From Thermoplasmatota archaeon (lineage in GTDB: Archaea > Thermoplasmatota > E2 > DHVEG-1): a DNA stretch of 6,796 nt. The notes beneath the pieces are model-generated. The model worked only from the letters and a program-made list of their open reading frames with translations, had not been told where the DNA came from and did no database searches. Where the stretch lies: the NCBI GenBank assembly GCA_030615845.1, contig JAUWYM010000042.1, positions 1 through 6,796 on the forward strand. The letters are read 5' to 3'. The translations under genes and the position numbers were made by a program. Within the stretch, counting starts at the first letter, position 1. Each line of letters opens with the position of its first letter. Below, piece after piece: positions 4,692-6,796 of the stretch.

Positions 4692-5834
4692 ATGGCTAAG
4701 AAGCGGAAAGAAAAAAAAGATGAAGAAGAACTTGACTTTAAACTACCAAAGTTTGATGAAGAAAAATTCCTAAAAAAAGAACGGAGAAATATTAAAACAT
4801 TGTTTCTTTCGTCTCTTCTTGGTTTTGTAATTGCTCTTATATCTCTTGGCTTCTGGACGCTTTTAAGTGAAAGTGGGCTGCGTTGGGAATTAGTGTTATT
4901 ATTTGGCGTTTTTAACGCATCCTGGGTGAAATATCTATTTTTAAGACTGAACATTGATCTTACTGATTTTGGAAAGAAAGGATGGTTTGGATCCTATGCC
5001 ATCTATTTCTTTACATGGCTTATTGTACTCATTATTCTTGTTAACCCACCATTCTATGATGATGAATCACCATATGTTGACGTGGTTGTCCTGCCAGATG
5101 TTCAGGAGCTGGGTGGGACAGTACGTATTGTTGCTCAAATCATTGATAATGTTGGAGTGGAAAAACAAGGCATATCATTTACCTTAACTGATCCAGATGG
5201 TAGCCCAATATCTGCAGATTTTGCTTTTGACAACAATATTTTTAGCTATACTCATGAAAATCCTGATAATTTAACAGGAAATAATACATATACCTTTAAA
5301 TTAACTGTTAAAGACGTTAACGGTCGTACAACAGAAAAAGAAGGCTCTTTTAGGTATAGTAATGATGCGATTAAACTTGCTGAACCTCTGGGAACTACAA
5401 CAGAGCCAGGTCCTGCCGTAACATATTCCACTGATATCAAATTTGATGTTGGATCAGATGTTAGTAGATTTTACTATACAGTTGATGATGGTGATGAGAT
5501 TAATGTTACTAAAGGAGATGATTTTTATGAAACCGCTCCAAAATATGAGGGCTGGGTAAAAAACAAAAACGTTACCGTAAAAGCATATGCAGAAGTAATT
5601 TATTATTTTGAGAATTATCCAACGCAATTTAACAATACTATAGTGGATTATGATACATATTATTTTACTGTCAGTGACGCTATTGAGATTGGTGGAGAAA
5701 AACCTCCAGAAATAACCCTTCCAGGGCCTCGTTATGTTGGTGCTACTCCCGGGTTTGAAGTTGCAATATTTTTAATATCTCTTGTTGTCGTTGCTTTACT
5801 TTTCAAATATAGAAAGAAAGATAAAAAGAAATGA
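4692..5834 (+). CDS. Surface protein: three N-terminal helices, Ig-like ectodomain, PGF-CTERM-like tail
   Basis: A 380-residue membrane protein of unrecognised family. A charged N-terminus (1-35, Lys/Glu-rich) is followed by three hydrophobic helices (about 36-58, 65-85, 100-118) and a beta-rich ectodomain (about 120-345). Its first half resembles bacterial Ig-like modules (VRIVAQIIDNVGVEKQG, FTLTDPDG); its second half (about 226-328) has a YYTVDDG pattern as in small beta-sandwich domains. The end is ATPGFE, a hydrophobic helix (357-371) and a basic tail (FKYRKKDKKK). That is the layout of PGF-CTERM tails cut and lipid-anchored by archaeosortase A. Positive loops put the N-terminus and the 86-99 loop inside and the ectodomain outside. 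Five N-glycosylation sequons (Asn193, 197, 271, 293, 314) all lie in the ectodomain. It overlaps the next gene by 4 bases (ATGA). No ligand or role can be assigned. Confidence 0.75.
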   Translation: MAKKRKEKKDEEELDFKLPKFDEEKFLKKERRNIKTLFLSSLLGFVIALISLGFWTLLSESGLRWELVLLFGVFNASWVKYLFLRLNIDLTDFGKKGWFGSYAIYFFTWLIVLIILVNPPFYDDESPYVDVVVLPDVQELGGTVRIVAQIIDNVGVEKQGISFTLTDPDGSPISADFAFDNNIFSYTHENPDNLTGNNTYTFKLTVKDVNGRTTEKEGSFRYSNDAIKLAEPLGTTTEPGPAVTYSTDIKFDVGSDVSRFYYTVDDGDEINVTKGDDFYETAPKYEGWVKNKNVTVKAYAEVIYYFENYPTQFNNTIVDYDTYYFTVSDAIEIGGEKPPEITLPGPRYVGATPGFEVAIFLISLVVVALLFKYRKKDKKK

Positions 5835-6796
5835 ACGAGCTAACATTGTTTTGTAAAACCTTGAAAAAGGATTTTACTCCGAAAATACGAGATTCGACAA
5901 GGCCTGTTCGGTGTTGGACAGAAAAAGATGTTTTAAGCGGTAAAATAGTTGATGCATACGTCATTATTTTTAGAACACGTGGTTGTTCTTGGGCGCTTCA
6001 ATCTGGATGCAGCATGTGCGGATATTTTAATGACAGCATGTGGAAAAAAGTATCTGACAGTGATTTGTTAAAACAATTTGAGAACGCTGCGAAGCAGTAT
6101 TCTGGTGAAAAATTTGTGAAAATTTTTACTTCAGGTAGTTTTCTGGATGACAATGAAATAAAACCAAAAGTGAGAGATAAAATACTCAGAAGACTTGTGG
6201 AAACAGCTGAGAAAGTATCTGTTGAATCACGGCCTGAATATATTACTAATGAGAAACTATCAACAATACGAGAGATGTTTGGGTCGAAAACGTTTGAAGT
6301 TGGAGTTGGTCTTGAAACTGCAAATGATTTTGTCCGAGAACATGCGATTAATAAAGGATTTACTTTCAGTGATTATCAGAAAGCTGCAAAAACTTTGAAA
6401 AAGTATGATGTCAAACTAAAGACATATGTACTTGTGAAACCGCCTTTTTTAACAGAAAAAGAATCTATCAAAGATTGTATCCATACCGTTGATTCAATTA
6501 AGAAATATACAGATACTATATCGTTTAATCCGGCAAATGTTCAGCGAAATACAGTAGTGGATTATCTTTGGAAAAGAAAACAATATAGACCCGCTTGGCT
6601 TTGGAGTGTTGTTGAACTACTGAAACAAAGTAAAAAGTTGACGGATGCACATATCAAATGTGACATTGCTGGTGGTGGAAGCATGCGAGGAGCGCATAAT
6701 TGTAGGTCATGTGATCATATGTTTCTTGACGCAATTGCAGATTTTTCCTTATCCCAAGATACCAAAGTGTTTGAGGATCTTGACTGTGAATGTAAG
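5831..6796 (+). CDS. Archaeosine-synthesis radical SAM protein, RaSEA-like (3' end outside window)
   Basis: The frame is open from ATG 5831 to the window end (322 codons, no stop), so the C-terminus is missing; the family is usually somewhat longer. Radical SAM cysteines are Cys52, Cys60 and Cys63 in RTRGCSWALQSGCSMCGY, a C-x7-C-x2-C pattern rather than the common CxxxCxxC. This pattern, with FTSGSFLD (99-106), SRPEYIT (133-139) and VGVGLET (157-163), matches the TIGR01210 family as I remember it, now named RaSEA. RaSEA works with ArcS: ArcS adds lysine to the preQ0 base at tRNA position 15 and RaSEA cleaves the adduct with SAM to give archaeosine. Extra cysteines (277, 291, 294, 319, 321) suggest a second metal or Fe-S site. 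The ATGA overlap implies translational coupling to the membrane protein upstream. arcS itself is not in view. Confidence 0.82.
   Translation, partial: MNELTLFCKTLKKDFTPKIRDSTRPVRCWTEKDVLSGKIVDAYVIIFRTRGCSWALQSGCSMCGYFNDSMWKKVSDSDLLKQFENAAKQYSGEKFVKIFTSGSFLDDNEIKPKVRDKILRRLVETAEKVSVESRPEYITNEKLSTIREMFGSKTFEVGVGLETANDFVREHAINKGFTFSDYQKAAKTLKKYDVKLKTYVLVKPPFLTEKESIKDCIHTVDSIKKYTDTISFNPANVQRNTVVDYLWKRKQYRPAWLWSVVELLKQSKKLTDAHIKCDIAGGGSMRGAHNCRSCDHMFLDAIADFSLSQDTKVFEDLDCECK

Noticed and set aside
6195..6398. 67-residue plus-strand frame
   Set aside because: It is an alternative phase of the RaSEA-like gene, whose frame stays open over 966 bases and carries conserved motifs.
1..6796. CRISPR array, tRNA or rRNA genes
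   Set aside because: I saw no regularly spaced repeats, no cloverleaf with the TTCRA arm and no conserved rRNA blocks; the only repeat is the two-copy element near the orphan gene.

Overview
The window reads as a piece of an AT-rich archaeal chromosome. The evidence is the gene content: an archaeal DHH nuclease of the RecJ/GAN type, the KEOPS subunit Pcc1, a rare methanogen-type (SerS2) seryl-tRNA synthetase, a RaSEA-like radical SAM protein of archaeosine synthesis, and a surface protein ending in a PGF-CTERM-like tail. Starts have no convincing Shine-Dalgarno sequences, and several have a TATA-like box about 30 bases upstream, as expected for leaderless archaeal transcripts. Archaeosine synthesis plus PGF-CTERM points to Euryarchaeota in the broad sense (a methanogen or a relative such as Thermoplasmatota). 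The exact lineage cannot be fixed from this sequence.

Layout. Positions 1-439 are an accessory or decayed margin: the C-terminal end of a probable IS630-type (DDE) transposase, then about 300 bases with only a short charged reading-frame remnant and promoter-like debris. Positions 440-958 on the minus strand encode an unrecognised 172-residue soluble protein, with imperfect direct repeats on both sides. Positions 959-1205 are a divergent intergenic region with a good TATA box for the minus-strand gene and several palindromes.

From 1206 to the right edge everything is on the plus strand and tightly packed: recJ/GAN-like nuclease, pcc1 (2-base gap), serS2 (27-base gap), a small two-helix membrane protein (start 5 bases after the serS2 stop, or overlapping it by 4), a four-helix surface protein (38-base gap with its own probable promoter), and the RaSEA-like gene (ATGA overlap), which runs off the window.

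How the genes fit together. Four of the six plus-strand genes concern nucleic-acid processing, and three act on tRNA: t6A modification (KEOPS), serylation, and archaeosine at position 15. The recJ-pcc1 pairing is a familiar archaeal arrangement. The most novel part is the uncharacterised membrane pair at 4303-5834, set between tRNA genes. The second protein combines three N-terminal helices, a glycosylation-rich beta ectodomain and an archaeosortase-like C-terminus. No complete new defence or mobile system is visible.
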